From assembly GCA_016946835.1 (NCBI GenBank), contig JACVTC010000152.1:274501-338500 (forward strand): 64,000 nucleotides of DNA, in the 5' to 3' direction. A model generated the notes under the pieces. It did no database searches. It worked only from the letters and a program-made list of their open reading frames with translations, and was not told where the DNA came from. Each line of letters starts with the position of its first letter. The stretch's first letter is position 1. This document shows, one piece after another, positions 30,329-44,977 of the stretch. The stretch comes from Neocallimastix lanati (nom. inval.). Taxonomy: Eukaryota > Neocallimastigomycota > Neocallimastigomycetes > Neocallimastigales > Neocallimastigaceae. A program made the position numbers and the translations under genes.

Positions 30329-30733
30329 AATACATACATTTATATATACATACATATATATTTATATATTTAATGAGGAACATTATTATTATTATTAATA
30401 GTAAAGTAATAAAATTTAAATTATTAATAAAACCAAAACAAATTATTAAATTTATACCTATTTTAAATAATATTAATAATTATAATAGTAATAATAATAA
30501 TAATAATAATAAATTATTAAAATTGAGAAAAAAAAAATTTTTTTTTTAAGAATAGGTTGTTTTTTTTGAAAATGATAATTATTGTTACACATTAAATATA
30601 TATATATGTATGTATATGTATTTACAATCATAATGTTTAAATTTATAAATAAAATAAATTAATCAATTTATACCTATTTTAAATAATAATAGTAATAATC
30701 AAAAATCACATTAATAATATATATATATTAAAA

Positions 30734-30764
<31 letters not shown>

Positions 30765-30919
30765 TAACAAGAATATTATATAATTTATTTCGGTAATTTT
30801 AATTTTTTTTTTTTTTTTAAAATAAAATTTTGTTAAAAATTAAATATCCGTACTTTTTAATTCTATTGAATTTTCTTTTTAATAATCCATTTATATATAT
30901 TAAAGAAATAATATATATA

Positions 30920-30951
<32 letters not shown>

Positions 30952-31196
30952 ATTTTATTTTATTTTATTTTTATTTCTCTATTTTTATTTTTATTTGTAT
31001 TATTATTTTTATATATTATTTTATTATTATATATTATAAATTTAATAATATAAAAATAATACTTTATATATAATATTTAATAATTTATTTTATTATAAAC
31101 AGATAGAAAATATTTAATTGTTTTTTTTTTTTTATCCTCAATATTTTTATAGGTTATATAAATTTAAAGATAATTTAATTTTGAGGTTTAAATTGT

Positions 31197-31235
<39 letters not shown>
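30329..31235. other. Convergent intergenic region
   Basis: AT-rich spacer with T runs (30930-30950, 31197-31216), an A run (30731-30750) and TTTTA repeats. A short block with TACCTATTTTAAATAATA occurs twice (30455 and 30671), each after an ATTATTRTTAC-like word, suggesting a partial local duplication about 215 bases apart. No gene is seen. Confidence 0.5.
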
Positions 31236-33347
31236 TTAATAAAGAAGTGAATAAACTAAAGTAGTGAATATATAAATGATAAAAAGTGAGATTGTCTTAT
31301 GGTAAGAATAAGTTCCACTGGATAAATTACCTGAGGTGGCATTTTCTTCAGTAACTATTTTTTCTGGAGCAATAGATTCCAAATAAGTGGAACCACTTAC
31401 ACTGACACAATTACTAGTTAATGGATCCCAAGTACCTTCGGTACAACCTTGGGGTGGAATAGTTTTACGATCACCATTACGAACTGGGTTTGGATTATTA
31501 ATAGAAGGTTCAGAAGTTGGACAACCAAAACAGGTAGAGAAGTATGAATTACCAATACCACAACTTTCAACAATTCCTTCATCAATATTACCATCACCAT
31601 TGTTATCAATACCATCACAAATTTCGGAATCACTCTTAACCTTATAAGTTTCAAATTTATGACAGCTAACAGCTGGATGACCAGAAAGTTCAGAAGCTTT
31701 AACTGGATTTTTCATATATTCAATCAATTGAGAATAGGTAATAAAGTAAACATCTTTTTGACCAATACACCATTTAATGAAATCACGGAAAAGTTTAACT
31801 TTTGCTTCTGGTTCACTACAATGAACAGCATGAACAGCAATAGCTAATGGTTGACGATTACCATTGTATCTGAAATTAAAATTATCCTTTAAAAGAGTCA
31901 TTAAATCACCATTATCATATGGTGGATCCATAGAAACAGGTGGCTTTGAAGCTGTATAAATATTCATTAATTTAATTATAAGATAATTTATGATGATTTG
32001 TAATTTATTATTATTATTTAGTTTATTATTTAGTCATTTATATGTTATTTCCATAATTTTATTTTAAAAGTGTATTATTTCATTTTATAAATAGTTATAA
32101 ATATATTTATAATTATATTAAAAGAAAGGAAGAAAAAAAAAAAAAAAAAAGTTTATTAATCAATTTATGTATATTCAATAATCTAATTTATTTAATAATT
32201 AAAATATTTTTAATAAAATAAAATATATATATATATATAAAATCTATTTTACCATCTTTGTAAAAGAATGAATAAAGTGGAATTTCCCAGAGACCTTGAT
32301 GGTTTGTTATACTTCCACATGTACCAGTAGTATTACAATCTACATCACTTTCATTGAAACCATTATCAAGGGTATATGGCCAAGAAGAATCTTGACGAAT
32401 TGTTGAAGTACTAGAATCATAGGTTAAACCTAAATTTTGAACAGACTGAATTAAATCGTTCGTATAATTCAAAAAAGCTATATATTATATATATATAATA
32501 GATTTTATTTTTTTTTTATATATTTTATATTAATTTATTTTATTTTAATTTATATTATTTTTATTTTTTATTTTTTATTTTATTTTTTTTTTTTTAAGAA
32601 AAAATACTACAATAATTATATTAATATTATATATAAATTTTTATTAATATTTACGTGCACGGAAACCCTTAATGTCATTTAAAGGGATACCTGCAAAAGT
32701 ACTAAGTACAGTTCTTCCACTGTCAATTTCATTTTGAGAAGCTAATGCCGTATGTTGAAAGGTATGAAGTGCAATCTTTTATTTAAAATTTTTAATAATT
32801 TCATATTTAATTAAACAAAATATTTTTTAATAAACTTTTATAGATTTTATTTTTAATTAAATAAATAATTTTAAATAAATTTTGTTTATAATTTTTAAAT
32901 ATATATAAAATTTAAATTTCATTTGATTATTTTAATTCATTTTTATTTTTCTATTATTTTACTAATTCTTTGTAATTTCCCTTAATCTATATAATTAAAA
33001 AAAAATAAAGATTTGTTTACTTCATCTCCTTGTGCATATAACTGTTGAACTTGATGATAATTAGTGTATACATTTTGTACGAAATGGGTAGCAACTACTG
33101 GACAGCCATTACTATGAGCTAAGCCTTTGTACATATTTTTAAGTATAGGAAAGGTACTGTCATTTACTGCATCATCATAAGATAGAATAACAAATTGTGG
33201 AGCATCTTTTGGGTTAATACCACCAGGTGGTAATTGAGAAGCACAAGTACAACTTGGTGGTTTACAAACGTTTGGGTCACAAGAGTAACCTTGTGAAAAT
33301 TTAAATAAACCTAATACACTTAAAAAAATTGAAATCTTTTTTATCAT
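31236..33347 (-). CDS. GPI-anchored chitin-deacetylase-like protein (CE4 fold)
   Basis: Exons 33347-33021, 32775-32655, 32477-32253 and 31951-31236, in phase, 462 residues. A signal peptide (1-20) and a Cys-rich stretch (CDPNVCKPPSCTC) lead into a polysaccharide-deacetylase domain. Motif 1 is SYDDAVND (D58 base, D59 metal), motif 2 HTFQH (H113, H117 metal) and motif 3 GFRAP (split by intron 2), as in the FDDAV subgroup known from arthropods. The product should remove N-acetyl groups from chitin or a related polymer at the cell surface. After the domain comes CDGIDNNGDGNIDEG, like the MopE-type putative metal-binding repeats common in bacteria. Cys-rich sequence and a hydrophobic C-terminus (SLFIIYIFTTLVYSLLY) suggest a GPI anchor. 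Substrate is not determined. Confidence 0.88.
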
Positions 33348-35005
<1,658 letters not shown>

Positions 35006-35146
35006 GAAGTGGTCGGTATTGGAAAATATTGTTATATGGTTCTATTTTTGGTATGATCGGTGCTGTTATAGAACATGTTGGAACAGCTTGGTTGGAAATC
35101 TTTGGTGACGAAGGTAGTCATTCATCTAAAGCTTACTATTGCTATT
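35006..35146 (+). pseudogene. Orphan exon of a membrane protein
   Basis: A good 3' splice site (TTGTGCAG) is followed by an open frame GSGRYWKILLYGSIFGMIGA then VIEHVGTAWLEIFGDEGSHSSKAYYC. The first part is a plausible membrane helix with an acidic loop after it. The codons look coding, but there is no start, no donor site at the end and no partner exon nearby; the frame runs straight into AT repeats. It is probably a truncated duplicate of a multi-membrane-span gene elsewhere. Family not recognised. Confidence 0.4.
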
Positions 35147-35239
35147 TATTATTTATTATTCATTATTTAATAAAAAGTGTTTATTATTTATTTATTTATT
35201 ATGAATAAATTAATATTAATTATTCAATTTTTTAATATG

Positions 35240-35298
35240 CATGTTAGAGCGCTAATGCTGAATACTCAGTCCAACAGGGACATATAAAAAAAAAAAAA
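35240..35298 (+). mobile_element. tRNA-like word with poly-A tail (SINE-like relic)
   Basis: TTAGAGCGCTAATGCTGAAT followed by ACTCAGTCCAACAGGGACAT and then about 15 A bases. The first part resembles a tRNA D-arm to anticodon arm and matches the GC island at 8.5 kb (AGAGCG-YYAATGCTGAA). Too short to be a tRNA gene; acceptor and T arms are absent. Confidence 0.3.
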
Positions 35299-35558
35299 AA
35301 ATTTTTTAATTATAAAATTAATTATTTTTTGTTATTATAAATAATAAAATAATTTATTATTTATATATTAATTTCAAATGTATATAAAATAAATTTAAAT
35401 GATGTGGTATTAAAGTACAAGTTATTTTCCAAAATGAACTTTCACGAAATACACACCTAATATTTAATTTTATTAATGCCTTTTATGATTATTTATTTAT
35501 ATTATAATATATTATTATATTATCTATTATTTATTATTTATTATATATTATTATATAT

Positions 35559-35601
<43 letters not shown>

Positions 35602-36139
35602 ATATCCAATAAGAAGTAAAATTGATTCAGTATTATCTAAACACATAGAAATCTTAATTTTTTATATTTACATACTATTATTTAATCATTTATTTATTTT
35701 TTTATTTATTACTTGTTTTTATTATTCATTTATTTTTTTGTTCGTTTATTTATTAAAGTAATTAATAATTTTATTTTATTTTATTTTTTTTTTTTAATAA
35801 AGTTCTAATAACTTTAATAATAATATTTTAATTTATTAATAATTTTTTAAAATTATTTTAAATATTGTTTTATAAATTTTTATTTTTTAAAAACAAAATA
35901 TATATATATATTTCTAAAGCTTAAGAAAAAATAAAAAAAATAGAAAATTTTCAATTTATATAGTTTTTTAAAGAAATTAGAAAGTCTTATGTCATTTGAA
36001 ATGGAAACTTTGAATTTTCGAAATAATAAATTTTTAATCTTATTATCTTCTTTATTTATATTACTATTATTATTAAATATAATAATAATAATAATAATAA
36101 TTAATAAAAACAAAAGAAGTAAAATTTTTATTGAATATT

Positions 36140-36640
36140 AATAATAATGAAGAAACATCATGGTTATATGATTATGGAGCTGGCGAACACTTAAACAGTA
36201 ACAAAGAAATCTTAGATAATTATACTGAAGAAAAGACCGAATTAAGATGTGCAAATAATACAATATGCACATTTGAAGGATATGGGAATATAAAAAATTC
36301 AAGATAAATAATCATATAATATACTTAAATAAAGTATTATACTCTAAAGATGTTACCAAAGATATTATAAGTGGCATTGAACTAGCTAAAACCAGTGTTA
36401 AAACATTAACAGAATCTGTTGATGGTGAAGAAGTTAAACTAGTTTTTATGGACGAAAATTATTAATCAATAGCTACCTTCTATGCCAATGAACACAACGA
36501 AGTTCAAGTAACAGGAAATTTCGAAATAAAGGGTAGTAAAACAAAAATATTTCATCCATAAATAGATTATCAGAAGAAGAAAAAAAGATTTGGAATCGCA
36601 GAATGGGTCACAACTACTTCGAAGACTTATCCAAATATTT
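36140..36640 (+). pseudogene. Decayed Ty1/copia protease fragment
   Basis: Plus strand. The frame NNEETSWLYDYGAGEHLNSN…EILDNY matches the copia protease start (W-x-x-D-S-G-A-x-x-H), with the active-site DSG changed to DYG. Downstream, after a frame break at about 36305, LNKVLYSKDVTKDI and the SGIELAKTS stretch match the usual L-x-x-V-L-Y-x-x-x-x-x-x-x-L-I-S region, followed by LVFMDENY, where a stop (TAA at 36464) interrupts the frame. Two or more frame breaks and the lost catalytic motif show it is dead. Integrase, reverse transcriptase and LTRs are not seen. Confidence 0.55.
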
Positions 36641-36887
36641 AAATATATATTATATATTATTTAAATATTAAGTATATAAAGTCTCTTAAATTTATTCAAT
36701 GTTAAGTTGGATAAACAAATTTTATTTATTTATTTATTTATTTAAATGACTAAAGATTTGGAATCTAATAATTGAAAGCTAAATGATATATTTTAATCAT
36801 TCTTTTAATTTTTAGTTTATAAAGTTAATTTTTATTTAAAAGTTTGATTGATAAAACCTTTTATTAAAATAAAATAAAAAAATAAAA

Positions 36888-36941
<54 letters not shown>

Positions 36942-37158
36942 AAATTAAAAAATTAAACATTATTTTCATATTATATATTATAAAAAAATTTTAATATATA
37001 AAAATAATTATTTAATAAAACTTTTATATAATTTTTAATCCCAAACTATTCAAGTTTAATTCATAGAATATTATAGTAATAGTAACTCATCAAGATTTTT
37101 TTTTTTTTTTTTTGGTTTGATTTTTTGTAAAGAACTTATCCTTGTTTGTTCATATCAC

Positions 37159-37206
<48 letters not shown>

Positions 37207-37676
37207 TTTTTCAATAATGGTTATTAACTATTTAAATAATTCTTAAAAAGTATATTTTTATATATCTTTTTAAAAAAAAAAATTCCTTTTTGATTTAAAA
37301 TATCATATAAATTATTGGTTAACCTTAATTATTTTATTTTTCTAAAAATTCTAACCTATAATTCTTTTAATTTTAATTTTTAATTTTAATGTTAATATGT
37401 TTATTTTTAAACCAATACATAGAAAAATATTTTTATCGATGGAATATCAATATCACTGGTATTTTAATAAATACTGCTTCAATAAATAAAATAATATTAA
37501 TTATATAATTAAACAAATTATTATTAAAATCATTATTAAAATTATTATTATAAAAATTATTATTATTATAAAAATTATTATTATTATTATTATTATTATT
37601 ATTTTTTTTTTTTTTTTGATGCTGTTGATGTTGTTAAGGTTCCTTTACTCTTTTCGATTTTGTATAGTTTTAAAAC

Positions 37677-37728
<52 letters not shown>

Positions 37729-38139
37729 TATAATAATATCATAATAATATTATCTTTTTTTTTTTTTTTAATAAAAAAATTAATATATATTCTTTAAAAA
37801 TAATATAATACTATTTTTTTAATAAAATGAAATATATATAATTATAAAATTTTACTTTTATTTATCATTTTTTCTAATAATACTATTTTTAATTAATATA
37901 TATATATATTATAAAAATAATAATAAATAACTTATTAATTAAACATGTTTGATATTTTATTAAGATTTAAATAGATTTAATGCTATTAAATTAATATTAA
38001 TTATAGGATTTTATTATTATTATCAATATTATTATTTTATTTTATTTTATTTTATTTTTATTTTTGTTTGTATTTTATTTTGAATTATTTTAATTTATAA
38101 TCATTGTCATATTTAATAATATAATAATAATAATTTATT
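36641..38139. other. AT-rich spacer
   Basis: Holds an A run of about 50 (36890-36938), T runs (37098-37113, 37190-37212), (ATT)n near 37575-37600, (AAT)n near 37678-37730 and TTTTA repeats near 38036. No gene recognised. Confidence 0.6.
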
Positions 38140-38619
38140 TTATGAATAAAGTTCTGAAAATAATAATCCAAGTAATTGTAATTTTTCATCAGCCCCTTCA
38201 ACTAAAGCTTTATCTGCTCTACCCAAATATTTCACCATATAACATTTAAGCTTTGATGAATATTCAATAGATTCAACTAGTCTTTTATTTATCTAAATAA
38301 AAATAAAAAATAAAAAATAAAAAAAAAAAAAATAATAATAATAAAAAAAAATAATAATAAAAAAAAATAAAAAAAATTAAATAATAATAATAAATTATAT
38401 TGAAAAGAATAAATAATTTAATATGGATTATTAATAAATTTAAACATTAATTTTTCTATTATTATAAAAATATTTTATATATTTACTTGAAGTAATAATT
38501 TTGATACGGAATACCCTGATAGGATAATATTATTTGCCATTTCTATTTTTTGATTAGAAGTACCTTTAACCCATGTTTTTATTACTTGATCAACTAGTTC
38601 ATTTGGAATAACCTTTGAA

Positions 38620-38656
<37 letters not shown>

Positions 38657-38918
38657 TTTATTATTACATATAAATAAAAATAAATATAAATGTTTAAATA
38701 TTAAATATGCATATTCATAATTATTATTCATATTTTTAGCTTACTCCAGCAAGTTCAAATATCATATTTGAAGTTAATGATCCTTCAATTCTACTTAATT
38801 GTGAAGCGCTTTGAAGATAGGTAATTGATTTTCTCATATCACCTTCAGACACATTAATTAATTCATCTAATGCCTGATAAAAATCAAATATATATATATA
38901 TTAATATATGAATATAAT

Positions 38919-38967
<49 letters not shown>

Positions 38968-39683
38968 GAAAAAAAGAAAAATTATATTATGATTATAATG
39001 AATATTATTAAATTGAATATAAAATATATTTATTTATAATATTATATTCTTACTTCATTAGTATATGGAATGCTTTCACATTTACATATTTCCTCAAGAC
39101 GTGATTTCATACTATCTTTGTCTAGTGATCTAAAACGGAATTTTGCACATCTTGAAGTTAATGGATCGATAATTCTATTATTATTATTATTATTATTATT
39201 ATTATCGTTATTATTTTATGATATTTTATTTCAAAACCATAACAACAACAACAAAAAAAAAAAAAAAAAAAAAAAAGATTAATATAAATTTTAATATATG
39301 AAGAAATTAATATCATTTAATAGAGTTATTATACAAATTATAACAAAGAATATATATATTATATTTTTTTTTTTTTAAAAAAAAAATTAAAATACATTTT
39401 GCTTCATTCAATATATATTATATTTATATTTTACCTACTGACATAGTTACAAATAAGACAAAATCTTGTTACTTTTGAACTAATTTCCATAGTTCTTCTT
39501 AATGCTGTTTGTGCATCGTTTGTCATTGAATCAGCTTCATCTAAAATTACTATTTTATATGGTGGACAAGATGCATTTCCACTATTTTGAAAATAAAATA
39601 AGAAAGTGAAAATTTTAAATAAATTAATATATATTTTTTATATATTATTTAGAATATATTATATTCATAATATATTATTGCAA

Positions 39684-39720
<37 letters not shown>

Positions 39721-40598
39721 TAAAATAAAAACAATGATTTATTAATATGAAAAGAATCAATAATTACTTCGTGTTTTGTGATACGGCAAGTCTTGAGAAG
39801 TTTTTAACTTTTTCTCTAATAACATCAATACCTCTATCATCAGATGCATTTAATTCTAAAACTCTTGATTTCATTAATTCTGGTCTTCATTAATTAATAT
39901 CAAAAATCAAAAATATTGATTATATTAATTTATGTATAAATGTAAATATTTTCAGTTATTATGTTTTACTAAATTTAAAATTAAAATATAAAAATGTTCT
40001 AATTATAACTTTATGGATTCATTATTAAGATATAATAATTATTTTTTGTTATAAATATGATATTATTAAAAACAATACCCATATAATTCTCTCGCTAAAG
40101 CCAAAATAGTTGAAGTTTTTCCTGTTCCTGGTGGTCCATAGAAAAGTAAATGTGGTAACTTTTTGAATAATTATACGAAAGAATGAAGTATATTATATGC
40201 ACACTTTTTTATTAATTTTAATTCTTATTAAATTTTAATTCACTTTAAAATAATAATTATATACTTAAAAATTAATTTAAACGAACATTCTTAGTTTCCA
40301 TGGTTTTCCTTAAAACTTTAACAACTTCATCTTGAGAACTAACTTCATTCATATTTTTTGGACGACTTTTCATATATATTTTTATTTATTTGTCGTTTAT
40401 TTGTTTATTTTTTATAATAAAATATTATTTTTTTAATCAATTACTATGAAATATTTTTTGTTCATTACTTTAAATTATTTATAATTTTAATATAAAAAAT
40501 ATATATTTATATATTTACTATTTTTCAACCCATAATTCAATTTTATTATCATCTTTGCTATTTGAAGTTTTCTTATTCTTTCCTATCATAAAATCCAT
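38140..40598 (-). CDS. RFC2: Replication factor C small subunit (yeast Rfc2 / human RFC4 type)
   Basis: Nine exons: 40598-40519, 40365-40287, 40158-40079, 39884-39768, 39581-39435, 39174-39054, 38873-38745, 38612-38487, 38292-38140; phases agree, 343 residues. RFC is the ATP-driven loader that opens PCNA at primer-template junctions in the nucleus. Visible motifs are WVEKYRPK (N-terminal RFC box, split by intron 1), Walker A GPPGTGKT (61-68), [10 protein letters not shown], Walker B ILDEADS (about 131-137), the [12 protein letters not shown] sensor region and TSRCAKFRF with the arginine-finger SRC motif (175-177), then [15 protein letters not shown]. The sequence follows human RFC4 rather than human RFC2 (for example [16 protein letters not shown] and [14 protein letters not shown]). 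The C-terminal collar GADEKLQLL is present. All eight introns are short and AT-rich. Confidence 0.95.
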
Positions 40599-41614
40599 TT
40601 TGATTATTTATTATGCAAAAAAAAATAAAAATAAAAATAAAAAACTATAATATTATTTAAATAAAATATTTATATATAAATTAATATTATTAAAATTAAA
40701 TTGTGCAAATGGGTAAAATAGAATTTAATAGAATGTTAAATATTAATACAATTTAAAATATTAATATATATACACTTTTATAAAATTAATATATTATAAC
40801 TTATTTTTATTTGATTTATTATTATATATATATACATATAATTTATAAAAGAATAATTTTTTTTTTAAAATCAAATATCAAATATAATTAATATTATTTT
40901 TAGTTATTTATTGAATTATTTTTGATAGATTAGATCAATTATCCATTTGATTAATGTAATGTTAAAATTTAATTTTTCTTAAATTTTTTATACATTTTTA
41001 TAAGTCTTCTTATCAATAAATCGTTATTTCTATCGTTTTAATTGTTCTACTAATAATGTTTATAAATTGTTTATAATTCCAAAAATTTAAATAAATCATA
41101 AGAGATATCAAAAATTGATTATTTTTAAATATATATAATTTCTTGAAACATGTTGAAACATAATGACTGAAACAATAAAATAATATATATTCTAGAAATT
41201 AATAAATCGTATCATTCAGGTAATTACTTTAAATATTAATATATGGTATCAAAAAATTCTTAAATATGTATATATTCATATATACATATATATGATGGAT
41301 AATTATATTTTTTCTGAAAGTTTTTTCTTTTTGAATTTAAATTTTATTAATTAATAATATTACTATATTAATTATATAATTGCCTTTCTAGCTAATGATT
41401 GGCCATAAATAAATTTAAACATATTAGTATAATTTATTATACTAATATGATATAATTAATTAACTATATTAAAAAATATAAATTATTTTTATTTTTGTTA
41501 GTAAAAAATTATAAATTACAGTAATAATATAATTTTCAATTTTAATAATTTTATTTCTACATTTATTATATTAAATTCATTAATAGTAAAATCATCAAAC
41601 TAAAATAAAATAAA

Positions 41615-41648
<34 letters not shown>

Positions 41649-41947
41649 ATAATAAAAACAATAAAAATAACAATAACAATAATAATAATTATAAAAATAA
41701 TAAGATTATTTCCATATAATATATATATATTTCAACTTGAATTCATTTTACTAATTTAATTTTTTAAAGAAAAATATTTCATTTGGAAATTGTTATTAAT
41801 CATTCATTAAGGAAATTGAAAATAATTATTAATAAATAAAAATGTAATAAAAAATTATTATTAGTTATTAAACTTTAATTAAAAGAAATAAATAATAATC
41901 AATTTTTAACTAAATAATATGAATAGAAATCTTGGTAATAATTATTT
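40599..41947. other. AT-rich spacer
   Basis: Upstream DNA of the RFC gene; an A run of about 27 at 41619-41645. No coding or RNA feature is seen apart from the small exon candidate that follows. Confidence 0.55.
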
Positions 41948-41999
41948 TTATTTTTGATCTTCTAAAAGATTATCAATTTGATCCTTTAAACCTTGAATA
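41948..41999 (-). CDS. Possible orphan terminal exon
   Basis: On the minus strand, after an AG at 42000-42001, the frame IQGLKDQIDNLLEDQK ends in TAA. It looks like the end of a coiled-coil protein, and codon use is exon-like. A second exon-like scrap (AQLLQCNDLIKN after TTTTCAG) lies at about 43187-43230 on the other side of the TTTTA array. If real, the array sits in an intron of an otherwise unrecognised gene. The pieces are short and the evidence is weak. Confidence 0.2.
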
Positions 42000-42110
42000 C
42001 TTATAAGTTTAATATATTTGCACATAGAGAGCATATAATAAATTTATTTTAATACTATTTATTTCTAATATATAATCTTTTATTAATAAATTATTATTAT
42101 TATTATTATT

Positions 42111-43182
42111 ATTTTATTTTATTTTATTTTATTTTATTTTATTTTATTTTATTTTATTTTATTTTATTTTATTTTATTTTATTTTATTTTATTTTATTTT
42201 ATTTTATTTTATTTTATTTTATTTTATTTTATTTTATTTTATTTTATTTTATTTTATTTTATTTTATTTTATTTTATTTTATTTTATTTTATTTTATTTT
42301 ATTTTATTTTATTTTATTTTATTTTATTTTATTTTATTTTATTTTATTTTATTTTATTTTATTTTATTTTATTTTATTTTATTTTATTTTATTTTATTTT
42401 ATTTTATTTTATTTTATTTTATTTTATTTTATTTTATTTTATTTTATTTTATTTTATTTTATTTTATTTTATTTTATTTTATTTTATTCAATCTGTACTT
42501 ATATTTATATTCTACTATTTATTTTATTTTATTTTATTTTATTTTATTTTATTCAATCTGTACTTATATTTATATTCTACTATTTATTTTATTTTATTTT
42601 ATTTTATTTTATTTTATTCAATCTGTACTTATATTTATATTCTACTATTTATTTTATTTTATTTTATTTTATTTTATTCAATCTGTACTTATATTTATAT
42701 TCTACTATTTATTTTATTTTATTTTATTTTATTTTATTTTATTCAATCTGTACTTATATTTATATTCTACTATTTATTTTATTTTATTTTATTTTATTTT
42801 ATTCAATCTGTACTTATATTTATATTCTACTATTTATTTTATTTTATTTTATTTTATTTTATTTTATTTTATTTTATTTAATTTTATTTTATTCAATCTG
42901 TACTTATATTTATATTCTACTATTTATTTTATTTTATTTTATTTTATTTTATTTTATTTTATTAATACTTTACTCTTTTATATTAATTCACTATTTATTT
43001 TATTTTATTTTATTTTATTTTATTTTATTTTATTTTATTTTATTTTATTTTATTAATACTTTACTCTTTTATATTAATTCACTATTTATTTTATTTTATT
43101 TTATTTTATTTTATTTTATTTTATTTTATTTTATTTTATTTTATTTTATTTTATTTTATTTTATTTTATTTTATTTTATTTT
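42111..43182. repeat. Composite (TTTTA)n satellite with two embedded unit types
   Basis: A pure TTTTA array of about 75 units (to 42486) continues as TTTTA blocks separated by a longer unit beginning TTCAATCTGTACTTATATTT. Seven near-identical copies start at about 42487, 42552, 42617, 42677, 42742, 42802 and 42892; the spacings (65, 65, 60, 65, 60, 90) are all multiples of five, so pentamer phase is kept. Two copies of a second unit (AATACTTTACTCTTTTATAT) start at about 42964 and 43054, followed by more TTTTA. Growth by unequal exchange plus pentamer slippage explains the structure. Confidence 0.95.
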
Positions 43183-43712
43183 TAATTAAATCATTACATT
43201 GTAATAGTTGTGCTGAAAATAATTATAAACTGGTTTTTATGATAATAAAGTTCAATATAACATTAAAGACTTCTTCTGCTTCAAAACTTCAATTCTCAGT
43301 ATTAATAATTTTTTTCAATTAATATTATTTTCATCTAAAATATTCCATTAAATATATAATTATTTAATGTGAAGTTATTTAATAAGCACGTAATACGTTC
43401 TTAAATTTTCTCTATATATTTATAAAAAATTTAAAAATGAGCTTCATGTTTATTATTGTTTTAACAAAAAATAAAGTGCTTTATTTATAAATTTAATATT
43501 AACATAAAAAAATATATATATATTTAATAAACTATTTAAAAAAATATAATTTACAAATACAAACAATAATTATAATAATATATATATATAAAATCAATAA
43601 AGTTTTCATATTCATAACCAGATATCTTAATAAAAACGAATAATAATTAATAAAATAATACAATTTCATGTGTAATATATATTATTAAATTATTTATTTA
43701 TATTAACATTTA

Positions 43713-43752
<40 letters not shown>

Positions 43753-43984
43753 TAAAATATATATATATATATATCTATTATATTATTACTAAGTAATTTT
43801 ATTTAAATTTCTATAACAAAATTATATAAGATTTAAAGCTATATGTATTTTATTATTAATATTATTATTATTATTATTATACGTATATAAATTTTAATAG
43901 TAATAAAAAAATGAAGAAAAAGTACTTTATAAAATCAATAAAAAAAAAAAATAAAAAAATAAATAAATAATAATAATAATTAAT
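43183..43984. other. AT-rich spacer
   Basis: Region downstream of RRP46. It has one exon-like scrap (see 41948), TA repeats and a T run near 43737-43753. No gene recognised. Confidence 0.5.
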
Positions 43985-44897
43985 TCAGTTTTTTTGTTCT
44001 TTTTGAAGTTTACGTTCAATTGCAGTATGAACAAATTTCAATACCGAAGAAACCGCTAATTTACAAATATCGAAACATTTAAAATACTAAATAATAATAT
44101 ATTAAATGAATAAAATATTAATAAATTAGAAATATATTATTTTATTATATATTTTAAACTTACTTCATCTTCTGTAAAAGTACCAGTAGATTCTGAACTT
44201 ACAATATCATTAGAAGTATTACTAAAAGCAAAAACATGAACAGAAGTAGCTTCCTAAAAATAATTTACATTTTATAATGTTTTATTTTTATATTATCAAA
44301 AATTAATATTAAAATAAAGATTGAATTAAAATTTTAAATTAAATAATTTTTAATATAAAATATAAAAATTATATAAAATTATTTTAGTACTAACTTTCAT
44401 TTCTTCATTTGTTGGATCTATTAATATTTCACCATTTTCCATAACAGCAGACGTTACAGATAATAAGGTAGAATGAAGTGGAATACCGGCATCAATCAAT
44501 GCCAAAGTAACAGCATTAATTATGGTTGAAATCATCTTTTAAATATAGTTTTATAAAAAAAAAAATAATATTTAGATTAATTTTGAATATTATTTTGAAC
44601 AAAATATTTCATAATAATAATTTATAATTCTATTTTAAATTAATAAAACAAATTTAATATGTTATTATTATTATTATTATTATTATTTTATTTTATTTTA
44701 TTTTTTTTTTTTTTGAAAATACAAACAGATCCATCATCTTGAGTTATTTGAACTGTAATTGAAATTGAAGTTCTTGGATGAAGACTTGCTATAATGACAT
44801 CACTGTATGCTTCTCTTACTATCCTTTCCATATTTTTTTCAGTAGTGGCTAATAAAAAAAAGTAATTTTTGATTTATTATTTTATTATAAATATTTA

Positions 44898-44977
<80 letters not shown>

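Noticed and set aside
31387-31847. Several open frames on both strands over the deacetylase exon 4
   Set aside because: Shadows; only the minus frame continues the deacetylase through a clean splice site and carries the Cys-rich and GPI-type features.
35880-36113. Minus-strand Asn/Ile-rich open frame
   Set aside because: Low-complexity AT text overlapping nothing conserved.
42111-43182. Telomere or CRISPR-like array
   Set aside because: Embedded units are separated by variable-length TTTTA slippage blocks rather than unique spacers, the sequence is a eukaryotic satellite, and the unit is not a known telomere repeat.
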